Positions 22,171 to 30,685 of a stretch of 64,000 bases of DNA are shown one piece after another (the stretch's first letter is position 1; each line of letters begins with the position of its first letter). This DNA comes from Phycisphaeraceae bacterium (GTDB lineage Bacteria > Planctomycetota > Phycisphaerae > Phycisphaerales > UBA1924), in contig JAHBXF010000001.1 in NCBI GenBank assembly GCA_019636615.1, positions 310,001-374,000 on the forward strand. The letters run 5' to 3'. The notes beneath the pieces were generated by a model. It was not told the origin of the DNA. It did no database searches and saw only the letters and a program-made list of their open reading frames with translations. The position numbers and the translations under genes were made by a program.

Positions 22171-22548
22171 CACACGCTCCGCGGGCCCGCACGGGGAGGC
22201 TCCGCGGGGAGTTCATGGGGCCGGCGTCGGCGGTGGGAATTCTCCACCCGCGGAAGCATGTCCGAGCCTGACTTGGCCGTCGTGCAAGCACAGCGGTGCG
22301 CCCTTACGGCGGAAGGCGCCGCATTGTCGCGTCCAAAACTCGGTCGACAGGGCCAAGTTCCATGACGAGTCGGAGGTTCGCATCGGGAGCGATCGCTTGG
22401 GATGCGGCGGACTTTCGTCCGGTGCGCCACGGCTTCGGGCCGTCTATCTGCCTGTCGGGGGCCGGCTCAGCATTTGGAATGCTCCGGTGGCGAGGCTGCC
22501 TACCGGTCCCCGCGTCGCCGACGGCGGTTCCGAGTACCATCAGACGCC
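22171..22548. other. Intergenic, no gene seen
   Basis: The stretch contains Arg/Pro-rich frames on both strands that look like GC-rich shadows. I see no terminator or promoter of good quality. Confidence 0.45.
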
Positions 22549-23106
22549 GTGGACATACAGACGACGCTCGCGGATAAAAACTTGAAGGCCAAGGCCAAGG
22601 TCGAGGCGATCGCCAAGATGCTGCTCGACGCGCAGATATCCCTTGCCGAACTGGTCCGCGCGGCGCGGGGCTCCAAGGACAAGGAAAAGGGGACGTGCAT
22701 CGAGGCCCTGGAGTTCGCGACCCGGGCACGCCCGGAGATCGCCTCACCGGATTGCCTCGACTTCGTGACCGAGGCTCTGCTCGACGAGGCGCCGCGGGTG
22801 AAGTGGGAATCCGCGAAGGTCGTGCGGAACATTGCCCATCGGTTCCCGGAGAGATTGGTCGAAGCGATCAAAAACCTCCGCGCGAACAGCACGCACGAGG
22901 GCACGGTCGTACGGTGGAGCGCCGCCGGAGCGTTGGGCGCGATCGTCGAACTCAGAACCACCCACAACAAGGAACTGGTCCCCGTCCTTCAGGCGATCCT
23001 TGAGCGCGAAGAAGACCAGGCGATCAAGAAGATATATCTGGCGGCGCTTAGGAGAGTGGCATTGCCACCTCGGCCAGCGCGGAAGGTCTCCGGAAAGAGC
23101 GGTTGA
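22549..23106 (+). CDS. HEAT-repeat protein
   Basis: About 185 residues from GTG 22549; the upstream extension of the frame is Arg/Pro-rich noise. The sequence is a series of helix pairs of HEAT type: RVKWESAKVVRNIAHRFPE and VVRWSAAGALGAIVELRTTH are the clearest. These act as protein-binding scaffolds. The C-terminus is basic (RPARKVSGKSG). It is a single gene next to the left edge of the prophage. Similar small HEAT proteins are often mobile or stress-related, but nothing more can be said. Confidence 0.7.
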   Translation: MDIQTTLADKNLKAKAKVEAIAKMLLDAQISLAELVRAARGSKDKEKGTCIEALEFATRARPEIASPDCLDFVTEALLDEAPRVKWESAKVVRNIAHRFPERLVEAIKNLRANSTHEGTVVRWSAAGALGAIVELRTTHNKELVPVLQAILEREEDQAIKKIYLAALRRVALPPRPARKVSGKSG

Positions 23107-23451
23107 GTTGCGGGCGACGTGCACGCTGGCTCTGCCGATCGCGAAGGCAGAAAGAGTTTCCGCACCCCCAGCGCCTCCCCTTCGGGATTACGAGCGTCAC
23201 GAGCAAGAGCAATCTCGCGGGTGCGTCGATTCGGGCCGTGTTTTGAGGGCGGCATAGGGGCCGGAAGCGTCGGAGTGGCTCAGACTCAAGATGCGGCGGC
23301 CTTTCGCCCCTTCGCCTTTTCTGCTGTCAGGCTTGGCTGCGAAACCAGCCGCGCGGCCTACTCCAGCCACCCGAGCAGTTCCTCGTCTCCGTCGTTGTCG
23401 CTGGACAGCTGCACCTCACGGTGACAGTTCGCGCAATCGTCTTCGCTTTGG
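23107..23451. other. Intergenic strip at the left edge of the prophage
   Basis: The 345 bases separate the host HEAT gene (+) and the last prophage gene (-). No tRNA, integrase or obvious attachment repeat is visible. The true left junction probably lies in this strip. Confidence 0.45.
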
Positions 23452-24900
23452 CTAGATTGAAAACGTTCCGGTGCCACCGCCGCTCGCGCTCGACCCGCTC
23501 ATGCTGCCCGAGCCGCTGCCGGAAGAGGAGGACGAGCCGGAGGTGGACCCAGAGGTCGAGAACGAGGACGACCCGCTGGACTTGCTGCCGGAAGACCCGC
23601 TGCTGGACGAACCGCTGCTCGATCCGGACATAGACCCAGATCCCGACCCGGAGCCGGACCCACTCCCGGAGCCGGAACCTGATCCCGACGACGCGCTGCC
23701 CGACCCGGAACTCTGGGCGGTCGCGGGCATGTCGTTGTGGACCCACACGCCTTCCGCGAGCAGCGTGTTGGTGCCGGGGATGTGGATGGCCACGGTGCGG
23801 GTCGGCGCGTCGATGCGGACGACGGATTCGACCTCCTCCTCGTTCATGTGCTCGTTGATCAGGAAGTCGCCGGGCTGGATGAACTCGGCGGACACGAAGC
23901 CCCACTCGTCGCCGCGGCGGATCATGAACGGGTGCTCGGGCGTTGCCTTCACCCGGCGGTTGATGACCACGAAGCCGTGGTGCTCGCCCAAGTGGATGCT
24001 GGCCACGCGGGCGGCGACGGGGGTCGCGCCGTACAGACCGTGGTGAGAGAGCCAGTTGTACTGTGCGCGGTAGGGAACATCGACCTCGAGTCCTGGGATC
24101 TGGATGGATGCCACTCGGTCCCCGGGCTTGAGGTTCTCGATGGGCGTGAGGCGGCCGTCCTCGAGGCGGACGAGGGTGCCGAAGAGGAGGCAGTTGCTGC
24201 CGGGGCCGGAACCCGGTCCGCTCCCGCCCGGCCCCGAGCCTCCGGGCCCGGACCCACCGGGGCCGGAGCCACCGCCGCTCGACCCACCACCGCCGGACGA
24301 GCCGCCACCTGACGACCCACCTCCGGATGAGCCTCCGGAGGAAGCGCCGGAAGAGGCTCCGGAACTCATGCCGCTGCTCGCGCCTGACGATGCGCCGCTC
24401 GACATTCCGCTGCTACCCGATGCAGACGAACCCGAACCGCTCGATGACCCTGATCCGCTGGACGATCCGGAGCCGCTGCTTGAAGACCCGCTGGACGACG
24501 ACCCCGAGGAGGACGACCCGCTTGATGACATCGACCCCGATGACGAACTCCCAGACGACGAAGTCGGCGTGCCGCTGCTCGAGCCCGACGACCCCGACGA
24601 CATGGAGTCGCTGGACCCGCTGCTGGACGGCGTGTGCGTCGTGCCCGACGTGTTGCTGGTGAAGGCGCCGGTGGTGTAGAACGTGAGCGTGGGCGTTCCG
24701 CTCGGACCGGTCGTGTAGATGACATCTCCCGTCGTCGAATAACTCGACGGCATGCTCGGCGTGCTGGTCGGTGTCGAGTACGTGCTCTCGGGCGTCGAAC
24801 CCGAGGGCGTGGAGTAGTTGCTCGACCCGCCGCCCGTGGGCGGACGGCCCGTCGCCCACACGGGGATGTATATGTAGTAGCGGGTGGGGCCGTCGCTCAC
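23452..24900 (-). CDS. Ser/Gly-rich phage protein with internal Hint (intein-like) domain
   Basis: The protein has 482 residues, starting at GTG 24900, which overlaps the stop of the upstream gene as GTGA. Residues 1-25 (YYIYIPVWATGRPP) are ordinary. About 26-236 and 395-482 are Ser/Gly-rich low complexity. In between, residues 237-389 form a Hint domain: block A begins C237LLFGTLV and includes IENLKPGDRV, block B is T320-PEH-PF, and the end is VWVH388N389 followed by Asp. Cys237, His323, His388 and Asn389 are the residues used for self-cleavage or splicing in inteins and bacterial intein-like (BIL) domains. The HN ending with a non-nucleophilic next residue fits A-type BILs. It is the last gene of the tail operon, so it may be a processed virion or host-contact protein; that is inference. 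Confidence 0.85.
   Translation of the reverse strand: MSDGPTRYYIYIPVWATGRPPTGGGSSNYSTPSGSTPESTYSTPTSTPSMPSSYSTTGDVIYTTGPSGTPTLTFYTTGAFTSNTSGTTHTPSSSGSSDSMSSGSSGSSSGTPTSSSGSSSSGSMSSSGSSSSGSSSSGSSSSGSGSSSGSGSSSGSGSSASGSSGMSSGASSGASSGMSSGASSGASSGGSSGGGSSGGGSSGGGGSSGGGSGPGGSGPGGSGPGGSGPGSGPGSNCLLFGTLVRLEDGRLTPIENLKPGDRVASIQIPGLEVDVPYRAQYNWLSHHGLYGATPVAARVASIHLGEHHGFVVINRRVKATPEHPFMIRRGDEWGFVSAEFIQPGDFLINEHMNEEEVESVVRIDAPTRTVAIHIPGTNTLLAEGVWVHNDMPATAQSSGSGSASSGSGSGSGSGSGSGSGSGSMSGSSSGSSSSGSSGSKSSGSSSFSTSGSTSGSSSSSGSGSGSMSGSSASGGGTGTFSI
23455..23715 (-). repeat. Low-complexity Ser/Gly codon repeats, C-terminal arm
   Basis: This is an irregular tandem array of TCC/AGC/GGC-type codons encoding GSGSGS and SSGSS runs. 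A similar array lies at 24195-24640. The regular period suggests slippage-driven length variation. Confidence 0.7.
24195..24640 (-). repeat. Low-complexity Ser/Gly codon repeats, N-terminal arm
   Basis: The array encodes SSSGSSSSG units, then GASSGMSSGASSG units, then GGSGP pentapeptides right up to the Hint Cys. There are at least three distinct sub-repeats in order. Confidence 0.7.
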
Positions 24901-25805
24901 TTGACGGCCTCCTTTGGCGCAGCGGTCGGCTTCGGGTTGGGCTCGTACCAGCCCTGCGTGCTCACGGGCTTGCCGCACTCGGCGGACGCGGCCTTCACCG
25001 CCGCGTCGAAGTCCAGGCGGTCGAAGGCCTGGAGTTCGCTGCCCGGGGAGCAGTTGATGACCCGGAAGCGGTGCTTGTCGAAGTGCGGGCGCAGGGCCTC
25101 GAAGCGGCGGGCCAGCGAGTCGTACAGGACATTGTTGTGCCGGATGGCATTGGGTGCCCGGTGCTCATCGAAGGCGTACCTGCGGTCGGCGGCCATCTTG
25201 AAGTCGCAGCCGAGCAGGTACACAGTGCCAAAGCCCAGGTGGTGGAGCAGGCGCAGCGCCACGAGCATGACGCTCCGCTTACCGGTGATCCCGAGCGAGT
25301 CCGCGTGCTTGGCGTCGTTGCCCCACGGCACGGAGTCCCCCGTCAGGAATCGCTCATGATCGAAATGATCGGCGCGGCGGAAGAACAGGACGCTGGGCAT
25401 CTGCCGGACGCGGAACGCGCTGTTGCGCATGGTGCCGTCGGGGATCTGGATGCGGAGCCGCTTATCCCAGCAACACGTCGGCACAAACTTCAGGATGCCG
25501 GGGTCCTTCCAACCGGTATCGATGAAGCGGCCCGGATCGTCCACGCACGTCCAGAGCGTGGGCCGGTGAACGGACCAGGAGTTGTTCACCCCCATCGTGA
25601 CGATGCCGCGCTTGTTGAGCTGTGTGAGGTCCACCTGTGTGAGTGACGGCCCTGACAGGATCAGGAACGCTGATCGTCCGCGGTAGAAGCCAGCGAGCGA
25701 TACTGAGTCAAAGTCGGCGGTGTAGAGGCGCAGGCCGTCCCGCGCGGGTTTCCGCGCCTTGAGTCCCGCCTGCAGCGCCGCGATGTCCGACTGGTTCTCA
25801 CGCAC
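24897..25805 (-). CDS. Phage protein of the MptE/DUF115-sialyltransferase-like fold
   Basis: The 302-residue protein has the N-terminal Rossmann motif SAFLILSGPSLTQVDLTQL and a later strand-turn FGTVYLLGCDFKMAADRR. Both resemble the GNGPSL and YLxGxDF motifs of the GT42/MptE-like superfamily (CMP-sialyltransferases, pyrophosphokinase-like and DUF115 proteins). That suggests a nucleotide-sugar or nucleotide-diphosphate ligand. The start is GTG. It overlaps the methyltransferase gene by eight bases and the Hint gene by four. Position at the end of the tail operon suggests modification of the tail or of a surface glycan. Family assignment is from motifs only. Confidence 0.55.
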   Translation of the reverse strand: MRENQSDIAALQAGLKARKPARDGLRLYTADFDSVSLAGFYRGRSAFLILSGPSLTQVDLTQLNKRGIVTMGVNNSWSVHRPTLWTCVDDPGRFIDTGWKDPGILKFVPTCCWDKRLRIQIPDGTMRNSAFRVRQMPSVLFFRRADHFDHERFLTGDSVPWGNDAKHADSLGITGKRSVMLVALRLLHHLGFGTVYLLGCDFKMAADRRYAFDEHRAPNAIRHNNVLYDSLARRFEALRPHFDKHRFRVINCSPGSELQAFDRLDFDAAVKAASAECGKPVSTQGWYEPNPKPTAAPKEAVK

Positions 25806-26400
25806 AGCCGCAACCCTCCTTGGCAGCGAATCGCCCGACGATGTACCGGCCTTCGGCCCTCGGTGCCGTCACCGTTCCAACCTGACCGATGCGATCCAGC
25901 CACCACGCCAGCGGTCGCACCGTCGGGTGCAGACCCTCACCGGCGACGGTGGTCCGGCTCGGGCGCATGCAGATCGAGAACACGAAGTGCGCCCGCGGGC
26001 GTGCCACTCGCCGCATCTCCGCGAGCACCGCGTCCACGTCCTCCGGGAGCAGGTGCTCAAGGGCATCGAAGCTCGTCACCACGTCGGCAACCCCATCAAC
26101 CAAGCCGGTCTTGTGCATCGCCCGCGGGATGTCCGCTTCGGGGAAGGCGAAATCGATCCCGAGGCCGTCCATGCCGATCCGCCGCAGCGAGCCGATGAAG
26201 TCGTTCCGCCCGCAACCGAAGTCCACGACGAAGCGAGGTTTGAGCCGTTGCACCATCTGGATCGCTGCCGCTCCGTGGTTGGTTGCGCCGTAGCCCGTGC
26301 CGCGCGCGGCGGGCCGCGACGCCAGCGCGACGTACTTCTTCCGCTCGTGCTCTCGGCGGGCGTCGATGTTTGGCTTTGCTGGGGCGGGAGTCGTGGTCAC
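25798..26400 (-). CDS. SAM-dependent class I methyltransferase
   Basis: Around 200 residues from GTG 26400, which overlaps the upstream stop (GTGA). The SAM-binding motif I is FVVDFGCGRNDFIGSL, followed by the acidic loop GIDFAFPEADIP, motif post-II VADVVTSFDALEHLLPEDVD and the motif RVARPRAHFVFSICM. This is a Methyltransf_11-type fold, often acting on small molecules, sugars or lipids. The C-terminus ends EGCGCA. It lies with a glycosyltransferase-like gene inside the phage tail operon, so the two may build one modification. The target is unknown. Confidence 0.75.
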   Translation of the reverse strand: MTTTPAPAKPNIDARREHERKKYVALASRPAARGTGYGATNHGAAAIQMVQRLKPRFVVDFGCGRNDFIGSLRRIGMDGLGIDFAFPEADIPRAMHKTGLVDGVADVVTSFDALEHLLPEDVDAVLAEMRRVARPRAHFVFSICMRPSRTTVAGEGLHPTVRPLAWWLDRIGQVGTVTAPRAEGRYIVGRFAAKEGCGCA

Positions 26401-27425
26401 GCGCCTCCCTCGATGTAGATGTTGAACTTGCGATCTTCGTCGGCCGGGTCGGCGATCTCGATCAGGCTCATCGCCTCGAACACCCACACCGGCCTGCCCT
26501 TGCTGTTGCGCTCGCAGGTCAGCTGCACGCAGACGCCCTCTGGGATCGGCACGAGCCTGGGCTTCAGCGAGCGCGCAGGCGGGCACTTCGGAAGCACGCC
26601 CGGCAGTTCGCAGACCGGCCCGAGCCCCAGCAGGCCGCTGAACCCCGAACCGGGGTCGAAGTCGTTCATGTGGTGGGCCTCGAAGCGGTTGATCGCCAGC
26701 CGCGTCGGGTCCTCACCGCCACCGGCCAGTTGCGACGACAGTCCCTCGGGCACGGGGACATAGCGGAGGTAGGTGTCGCTGCCGGGGTCGCCGTCGATTC
26801 GGGCCTCGACCCACGGGTAGCGCCATCGGTTGTTCTCAGTGGGGATGGGCTGGGCCGCGCCGAGGATTGCCGTGACCCGGCCGGGTGAGGGCTGCCCCAT
26901 CTCGATGACGGCCCACTTCTCGCCGGTGCCTTCCTCCTTCCACAGGATCGGGATGCCGCCCATCGGCGTGCTGGCCAGCACGGTTTCCTCGGGAGCGAGC
27001 TCGCAGGTCGTGTCCGTTCCGTTGGTGATGAAGACCCGCGCGGGCGTCACGCCCGTCAGCACGCAGCGCCCGAGGTCGCCCGGCTTGATCGGCTGGAGCG
27101 CCAGCACGAACGAGAGCGATGGCGACTCCTCGGTGGCGATCTCGCCCGTCAGCGGTGTGCGGCTGTGGAACGTCCGCTCCTGGTCCTCATTGTCGGGCTG
27201 CACGAGCACGCCGGTGATGGCCAGCGCGTGGTAGGGCTCGATGTCGTCGTCGGAGTCGTTGCGCACGAGCACGATGCCGCGCTGCGCAGGTTCCAGCGCC
27301 GATCCGGCGTTGGAGTTACGCTCGCGCTGGCGCAGATCGACGGCCGCATCGACGAAGGCGTTGTACGCCGCCGCGGGTATGCGGAGTGGTTGGCCCGACC
27401 GGACTTTGCGGAACACGTCGCCCAT
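26397..27425 (-). CDS. Phage distal tail/structural protein, family not recognised
   Basis: A 342-residue protein opening MGDVFRKVRSGQPLRIPAAA. The middle is beta-rich with many short Pro/Gly turns, and there are no membrane segments. The N-terminus has a pattern of phage-associated proteins in planctomycetes and proteobacteria that are annotated only as hypothetical. It sits after the tape measure in transcription order, where baseplate or tail-tip proteins are found. Three bases separate it from the upstream gene. No enzymatic motif is seen. Confidence 0.6.
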   Translation of the reverse strand: MGDVFRKVRSGQPLRIPAAAYNAFVDAAVDLRQRERNSNAGSALEPAQRGIVLVRNDSDDDIEPYHALAITGVLVQPDNEDQERTFHSRTPLTGEIATEESPSLSFVLALQPIKPGDLGRCVLTGVTPARVFITNGTDTTCELAPEETVLASTPMGGIPILWKEEGTGEKWAVIEMGQPSPGRVTAILGAAQPIPTENNRWRYPWVEARIDGDPGSDTYLRYVPVPEGLSSQLAGGGEDPTRLAINRFEAHHMNDFDPGSGFSGLLGLGPVCELPGVLPKCPPARSLKPRLVPIPEGVCVQLTCERNSKGRPVWVFEAMSLIEIADPADEDRKFNIYIEGGA

Positions 27426-27428
27426 CGT

Positions 27429-28238
27429 TTAGATTCCCAGCCCGGCGAAGCTGCCTTCGTCGTACACGCGCTCGACATACGCCGCGACCGGGCGCTTCAC
27501 GATCGCGTGCGATCCCGTGTCCTCCTGGTCGGCGTACCGCACCCACAGGTACTCCCACCCCTTCTTGCTGATGCCGCTGATGTCGCCCACGGAGATGCCG
27601 CTGGCGTTCGGGCTGGCCGCGAAGCGGAACGTGATCTCCCAGTCGTCGTCGGGATCGGTACCGCGCCGCGCGCCTGATGCGCCCAGGAACAGCACCTCGC
27701 CCGCCTGGAACCCCTTGAACGCCCCGGAGTTCACCTTGCCGGTGAGCGAGAAGAGCGTCCCCTTGTACGCGGGCGTGACCTGGTCGTTGGTGAAGTAGTG
27801 CGTCTCGGAGAACTGGAACACCGGGACGGTGATGTCTACGCCCTCGACGCCGTCGGCGGTTACGCCGATCGCGCCGCCGAAGTCCGGGGGCGACGAGCCG
27901 GAGGGCGCGTGCGAGGAGACCGTCTCCTTGCTCTGGGTGATGTGCTGCGTGCCGCCGCCGGTGTCGAATGAGAAGATGCTCTCGCCGGGCTCCGGAAGCG
28001 AGCCGCCCTGGGCTTTCCCGTAGCGGACCACCGCCTCCCACAACCGATCGCCGACAGGCTCGACGGAGACCGACTGCCGCGGCTGGGCGTCGTAGGTCGC
28101 GGGGCTGGTGGTCTCGGCCGCGTTGCGGGCTGCGAGATCGTCGTTGGTCCCGCGCACGGTGTAGACCAGCTCCGCCGAGGGATTGTCGCCCTTGGTGGAC
28201 TTGCGGCTCTCGAACTTCTCCGTCACCGTGATCGGCAC
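27429..28238 (-). CDS. Phage tail-associated protein, family not recognised
   Basis: The 269-residue protein opens MPITVTEKFESRKSTKGDNPS and is beta-rich, with many Thr and Gly residues and repeated short strands (WEITFRFAASPNASG). No catalytic motif is visible. It follows the tape measure gene by 12 bases in transcription order, the usual place of distal tail proteins. I cannot assign it to a named family. Confidence 0.6.
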   Translation of the reverse strand: MPITVTEKFESRKSTKGDNPSAELVYTVRGTNDDLAARNAAETTSPATYDAQPRQSVSVEPVGDRLWEAVVRYGKAQGGSLPEPGESIFSFDTGGGTQHITQSKETVSSHAPSGSSPPDFGGAIGVTADGVEGVDITVPVFQFSETHYFTNDQVTPAYKGTLFSLTGKVNSGAFKGFQAGEVLFLGASGARRGTDPDDDWEITFRFAASPNASGISVGDISGISKKGWEYLWVRYADQEDTGSHAIVKRPVAAYVERVYDEGSFAGLGI

Positions 28239-28250
28239 GAACGTATCTCC

Positions 28251-30245
28251 TCAGGCGAACGTCAGCCCGCCGCTCTGCGCGGCATCGGCCAGACGCTTGG
28301 TGTGCTTGGCGGTCTGCTCGGTGGCCCGGGCCGTCCGCTCGGCGGCCCCGCCGTCGGACTCGAGCCCCTGCGCCGCGCGGGCGTTGAACGTGCCCCGCAC
28401 GCTGATCCCCTTGCCGATGACCTCGCCCAGCCCGGCGAGCCGGTCCTCGAACTCGGCCATCAGGTCGCGCGGCGTCCGTCCGGCGCCGCGCTCGGCGTCC
28501 GCCGCCTCGCGCTTCTGGCGGGCCTGCTCGATGGCCTCGGCGAGCTTCTGCTTCGCGGCGTCCAGCGCCGCTTGCGATTCCGCGAGCCCCGCCTCCGTGT
28601 TCGCCTTGAGCGCGGCCTGGGCTTCCTCAAAGTCGCGGCCAATCCCGGCGAGCGTGGCTTCGTGCAAGGCGGCAGCCTGCTCGCGCTCGGCGGCACGCTG
28701 CCCCTCGCGCTCGGCCACCTGCCGCTGAGCCGCGCTCTCCAGTTCCGCCAGACGGGATTCGAGTTGATCATCGACGGCCCTCTTCGCGGCGTCCACGTCG
28801 AGCCCGGAATCGAACAGCCCCTGGATCTCCAGCATCCGCTTGGCGACCCACGACGATGCCGACTCCCAGACCTGCTGGAAGCCGGTGGTGAAGTTGGTCC
28901 AGGTCTTAGAGAGGAACGCCGTGGTCTCGATCCACGCGACTTCAAGGGCGTGGAAGACGATCTCCGCGGCGGCGAGTGCCCCGTACCACATGCCGTAGGC
29001 GGTGGAGACGAAGAACTCCTTGGCCTCGAGCCAGACCTTGTTGAGCGCCGCGACGCCCTGCTGCCAGATGACCTTCAACGACAGCCACAGGATCTCGGCG
29101 GCCAGCGCGATGTCGCCCGCCGCGAGGGCGTCGGAGATGCCGCCGACGACCTTGGTCACCCAGTCGCGCAAACGCGTGAACTGCTCGCCGAGCCAGGCGA
29201 GGGCCTCCCCGCCGACTCCGGTGGTGACGAGGAGCACGCCGCCGAGCGCCACGATTGCGGCGATCGCCAGCCCGACCGGCGACAGAATTGCAGCGATAGC
29301 GGCCCCGATCAGGCTGAACGCGGTGCCGATTCCGCCGATGACCCCGGCGACGATGCCGAGCGCCGCGCCGATCCCGGAGACGATGTAGCCCAGCGCGACG
29401 ATCGCGATGCCCGCCACGGCGACGGCCGCCGCGATCTTGAGCGCCCACACGACCGTCTCCCGGTTCGCCTTGATCCAGGTGGTGACGCTCACGACGATGC
29501 GGGTGATCCGCTCCGCGAGGTCCTTCAGCGTCGGCGCGAGCGCCCCACCGATGGTGAACACCCCTTGCTTGAGCACTTTCCAGAGGGTGCCGAGAGCATC
29601 GTTCAGCGCGGCAGCGTCGCGAGCAGTCTCGGTGCTCACGGTGAGGCCGAGGCGCCGAGCCTCTTCCTGCATCGCCTCGATGCCCGCTGCGCCGTCCGCC
29701 ATGAGCGGCAGCAGTTTGGTCCCGGCCTTGCCGAAGACCTCCATCGCCAGCGCCGCGCGGAGTGCGGGGTCGCGCACCTGCGAGATGCGTTCCGCGAGGA
29801 CCTTGAACTGTTCGTCCGGGGACAGGCTCGCCAGTTGGGCGGCGCTCAGACCGAGACGCCCGAGCGCGTCGCCCGCGGATGCGGACCCCTGCGCTGCGCC
29901 CGCCAGAGTCCGCTGCATGTTGCGGAGCCCGGATTCGAGCGTCTCCAGGTCCGTGCCGGAGAGGTCGGCCGCGAATCCCAACTCGGACAGGGCCTCCACG
30001 CTCACGCCGGTCCGCTGGCTCATCTTGTCGAGCATGTCGCCCGTGTCAGAGAAGGCCTTCGCCGTGCCGAGCAGCGCCGCGACCGCTGTTGCGCCGATGC
30101 CTGCGAGCCGGGTGCCGACGGACCGCAGACCCTCGCCGAAGGCTTGGAGCTGCTTCTGGGCGCGGCGAAGCCCGGCCGTGAGCTTGTCGCTCACGCCGAG
30201 TTCGACGAACGCCCGTCCAGCCCGGATGCCCCGCGTGTCGGCCAC
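28251..30245 (-). CDS. Phage tail tape measure protein
   Basis: The 664-residue protein has the tape-measure layout: an N-terminal helical region with RKAGRAFVELGVSDKL-like start and LGRLGLSAAQLASLSPDEQFKVLAERI typical of the TP901 tape-measure core, a long hydrophobic stretch near 263-350 with several predicted membrane helices, and a C-terminal coiled coil from about 470 to 600 rich in Ala, Glu, Gln and Arg (AALHEATLAGIGRDFEEAQ). In tailed phages it sets tail length and is ejected with DNA. Its length would predict a tail near 100 nm by the usual residue-to-length rule; that is only a rule of thumb. Four bases separate it from the upstream gene. Confidence 0.88.
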   Translation of the reverse strand: MADTRGIRAGRAFVELGVSDKLTAGLRRAQKQLQAFGEGLRSVGTRLAGIGATAVAALLGTAKAFSDTGDMLDKMSQRTGVSVEALSELGFAADLSGTDLETLESGLRNMQRTLAGAAQGSASAGDALGRLGLSAAQLASLSPDEQFKVLAERISQVRDPALRAALAMEVFGKAGTKLLPLMADGAAGIEAMQEEARRLGLTVSTETARDAAALNDALGTLWKVLKQGVFTIGGALAPTLKDLAERITRIVVSVTTWIKANRETVVWALKIAAAVAVAGIAIVALGYIVSGIGAALGIVAGVIGGIGTAFSLIGAAIAAILSPVGLAIAAIVALGGVLLVTTGVGGEALAWLGEQFTRLRDWVTKVVGGISDALAAGDIALAAEILWLSLKVIWQQGVAALNKVWLEAKEFFVSTAYGMWYGALAAAEIVFHALEVAWIETTAFLSKTWTNFTTGFQQVWESASSWVAKRMLEIQGLFDSGLDVDAAKRAVDDQLESRLAELESAAQRQVAEREGQRAAEREQAAALHEATLAGIGRDFEEAQAALKANTEAGLAESQAALDAAKQKLAEAIEQARQKREAADAERGAGRTPRDLMAEFEDRLAGLGEVIGKGISVRGTFNARAAQGLESDGGAAERTARATEQTAKHTKRLADAAQSGGLTFA

Positions 30246-30248
30246 CGA

Positions 30249-30680
30249 TCAGGCTCCCTTCCGAATGGAGTTCCGCCACAGCAGCGGCAACTTCGGCCGC
30301 TCCTGTTCCAGCGCCGGGGCCATGTACGGCCGCGCGGCGATCTTGACCTTCTGCGAGGTGAGCCTCCCGCCCCTGCGCCTCAGCACGACCGTCTCGCCGC
30401 CGTACTCCAGCACGTTGGGCGCGATGCTCTTCTTGAATCCCACCGGCCCGACGACCACGGAGTCCGCCGCCTTGTCGTACCCGAAGAGGATGAGCCGTCG
30501 CAGGCTCCCCTCGTGGGAGTGGGGCGGCTTGCCCGCGGGCGCGGACCCTTTGCGCTTGCGGATGCTCGTGCGGGCGGCCGTGCGGATGAATGCGCCGGCC
30601 TTGCTGAGCACCTTCCGCTTGGCCCCATCGACCGCGCGGACCACCGCCGCGCGGTCGAAGAACATGTCCTTGATCCGCAT
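30249..30680 (-). CDS. HK97 gp10-like neck/tail-completion protein
   Basis: A 143-residue protein from ATG 30680 (MRIKDMFFDRAAV). It has the gp10 pattern: a central basic helix, GAFIRTAARTSIRKRKGSAP, then GKPPHSH and a C-terminal segment with ARPYMAPALEQERPKL, where the family shows RPF(L)xPA. Such proteins join head and tail. GTG at 30689 overlaps the preceding stop as GTGA and is an equal candidate start, adding three residues. The gene lies just before the tape measure, further from the head genes than usual. Confidence 0.65.
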   Translation of the reverse strand: MRIKDMFFDRAAVVRAVDGAKRKVLSKAGAFIRTAARTSIRKRKGSAPAGKPPHSHEGSLRRLILFGYDKAADSVVVGPVGFKKSIAPNVLEYGGETVVLRRRGGRLTSQKVKIAARPYMAPALEQERPKLPLLWRNSIRKGA

Positions 30681-30685
30681 GGTGA

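Noticed and set aside
23107..23451. tRNA attachment site at the left phage edge
   Set aside because: I looked for a tRNA-like TTCGA/TTCAA loop and paired arms and found none.
23471..24679. Two long + strand frames rich in Asp, Pro and Glu
   Set aside because: They are mirror images of the Ser/Gly repeats on the - strand. The Hint motifs fix the real frame.
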